Assembly (NCBI GenBank): GCA_014896635.1
Contig: JADBKA010000286.1
Location: 1 to 5,650 of the forward strand
Reading direction: 5' to 3'
Length of the DNA: 5,650 nucleotides
From: Ktedonobacteraceae bacterium
GTDB taxonomy: Bacteria; Chloroflexota; Ktedonobacteria; Ktedonobacterales; Ktedonobacteraceae
Below, piece after piece: positions 5,464 through 5,650 of the stretch. The notes beneath the pieces were generated by a model. It had not been told where the DNA came from. It ran no database searches and worked only from the letters and a program-made list of their open reading frames with translations. Each line of letters begins with the position of its first letter. Position 1 is the first letter of the stretch. The translations under genes were made by a program, and so were the position numbers.

Positions 5464-5596
5464 CTGTTGGCAGCACGCCGTTGCAGCGGAGTCAAAAGTG
5501 GTTTCATGCTGAACCGGGCGATGCCAGCAGTCCGTTTCCGAATCTGGCGCCAAAACGGGGGATGTGCAAGGCGGCGGAAGACGTCCAATGAGTTTC

Positions 5597-5634
5597 TCAT
5601 CCCATGTTGCTTTCAGAGAAGCAACATGGGATGA
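5597..5634. terminator. Long perfect hairpin downstream of the GTPase gene, probable transcription terminator
   Basis: CATCCCATGTTGCTT (5598-5612) pairs perfectly with AAGCAACATGGGATG (5619-5633), with a 6-nt loop; T5597/A5634 extends the stem to 16 bp. It begins 134 nt after the GTPase stop. Only a poor T-run follows (AAATCTTG), so termination may be inefficient or the structure may serve as an mRNA 3' stabiliser. No gene is visible between 5464 and 5596. As it is symmetric, it may also serve a convergent gene beyond the window. Confidence 0.5.
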
Positions 5635-5650
5635 AATCTTGATAGCCGTC

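Noticed and set aside
1..5650. tRNA, rRNA or CRISPR array
   Set aside because: No cloverleaf, rRNA motif or regularly spaced repeat series was seen on either strand.

Overview
The window looks like accessory chromosomal DNA from a bacterium. Ktedonobacteria (Chloroflexota) is my best guess. It rests on the combination of an MglA-type small GTPase, small lineage-type helper proteins, a PQQ-like beta-propeller and an IS21 element; no rRNA or other marker gene is present, so the assignment is inference. The first 1.3 kb is visibly richer in A+T than the rest, which suggests a mosaic of segments with different histories.

Layout. (1) 1-1246: a short secreted six-cysteine protein (3-497), two consecutive perfect inverted repeats directly at and after its stop (492-522 and 535-578), then an unrecognised soluble protein (617-1246). 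(2) 1340-1850: a fragment of a PQQ-like beta-propeller protein, with no credible start and cut off at its 3' side by an insertion sequence. (3) 1851 to about 3250: the remnant of an IS21-family element on the minus strand. It holds an intact istB (1940-2734) and only the frameshifted C-terminal part of istA (2727 to about 3246). One terminus is recognisable, with a partial repeat of itself 61 bp inside; the other end is missing. (4) 3253-3507: a plus-strand gene remnant that lost its 5' end at the IS edge.

(5) 3654-5463: a plus-strand cluster, probably an operon. A 119-residue protein (3654-4013) is followed, after a single in-frame TGA, by 102 more codons in the same frame (4014-4322) that read as a winged-helix-like domain. 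A helical 137-residue protein (4319-4732) overlaps that frame by ATGA. An intact MglA-family GTPase (4879-5463) follows with an excellent Shine-Dalgarno. A perfect 15-bp hairpin (16 bp with one more A-T pair) lies about 130 bp after it.

How the parts fit. In studied bacteria MglA is a Ras-like switch for cell polarity or motility, controlled by the roadblock protein MglB. No roadblock gene is visible here. The two upstream genes are therefore candidates for local partners of the GTPase, but this rests on co-localisation alone. The in-frame TGA at 4011-4013, separating what look like two halves of one protein, is the point I would check first. The IS remnant sits directly upstream of the cluster and has probably destroyed the 5' part of its first gene.
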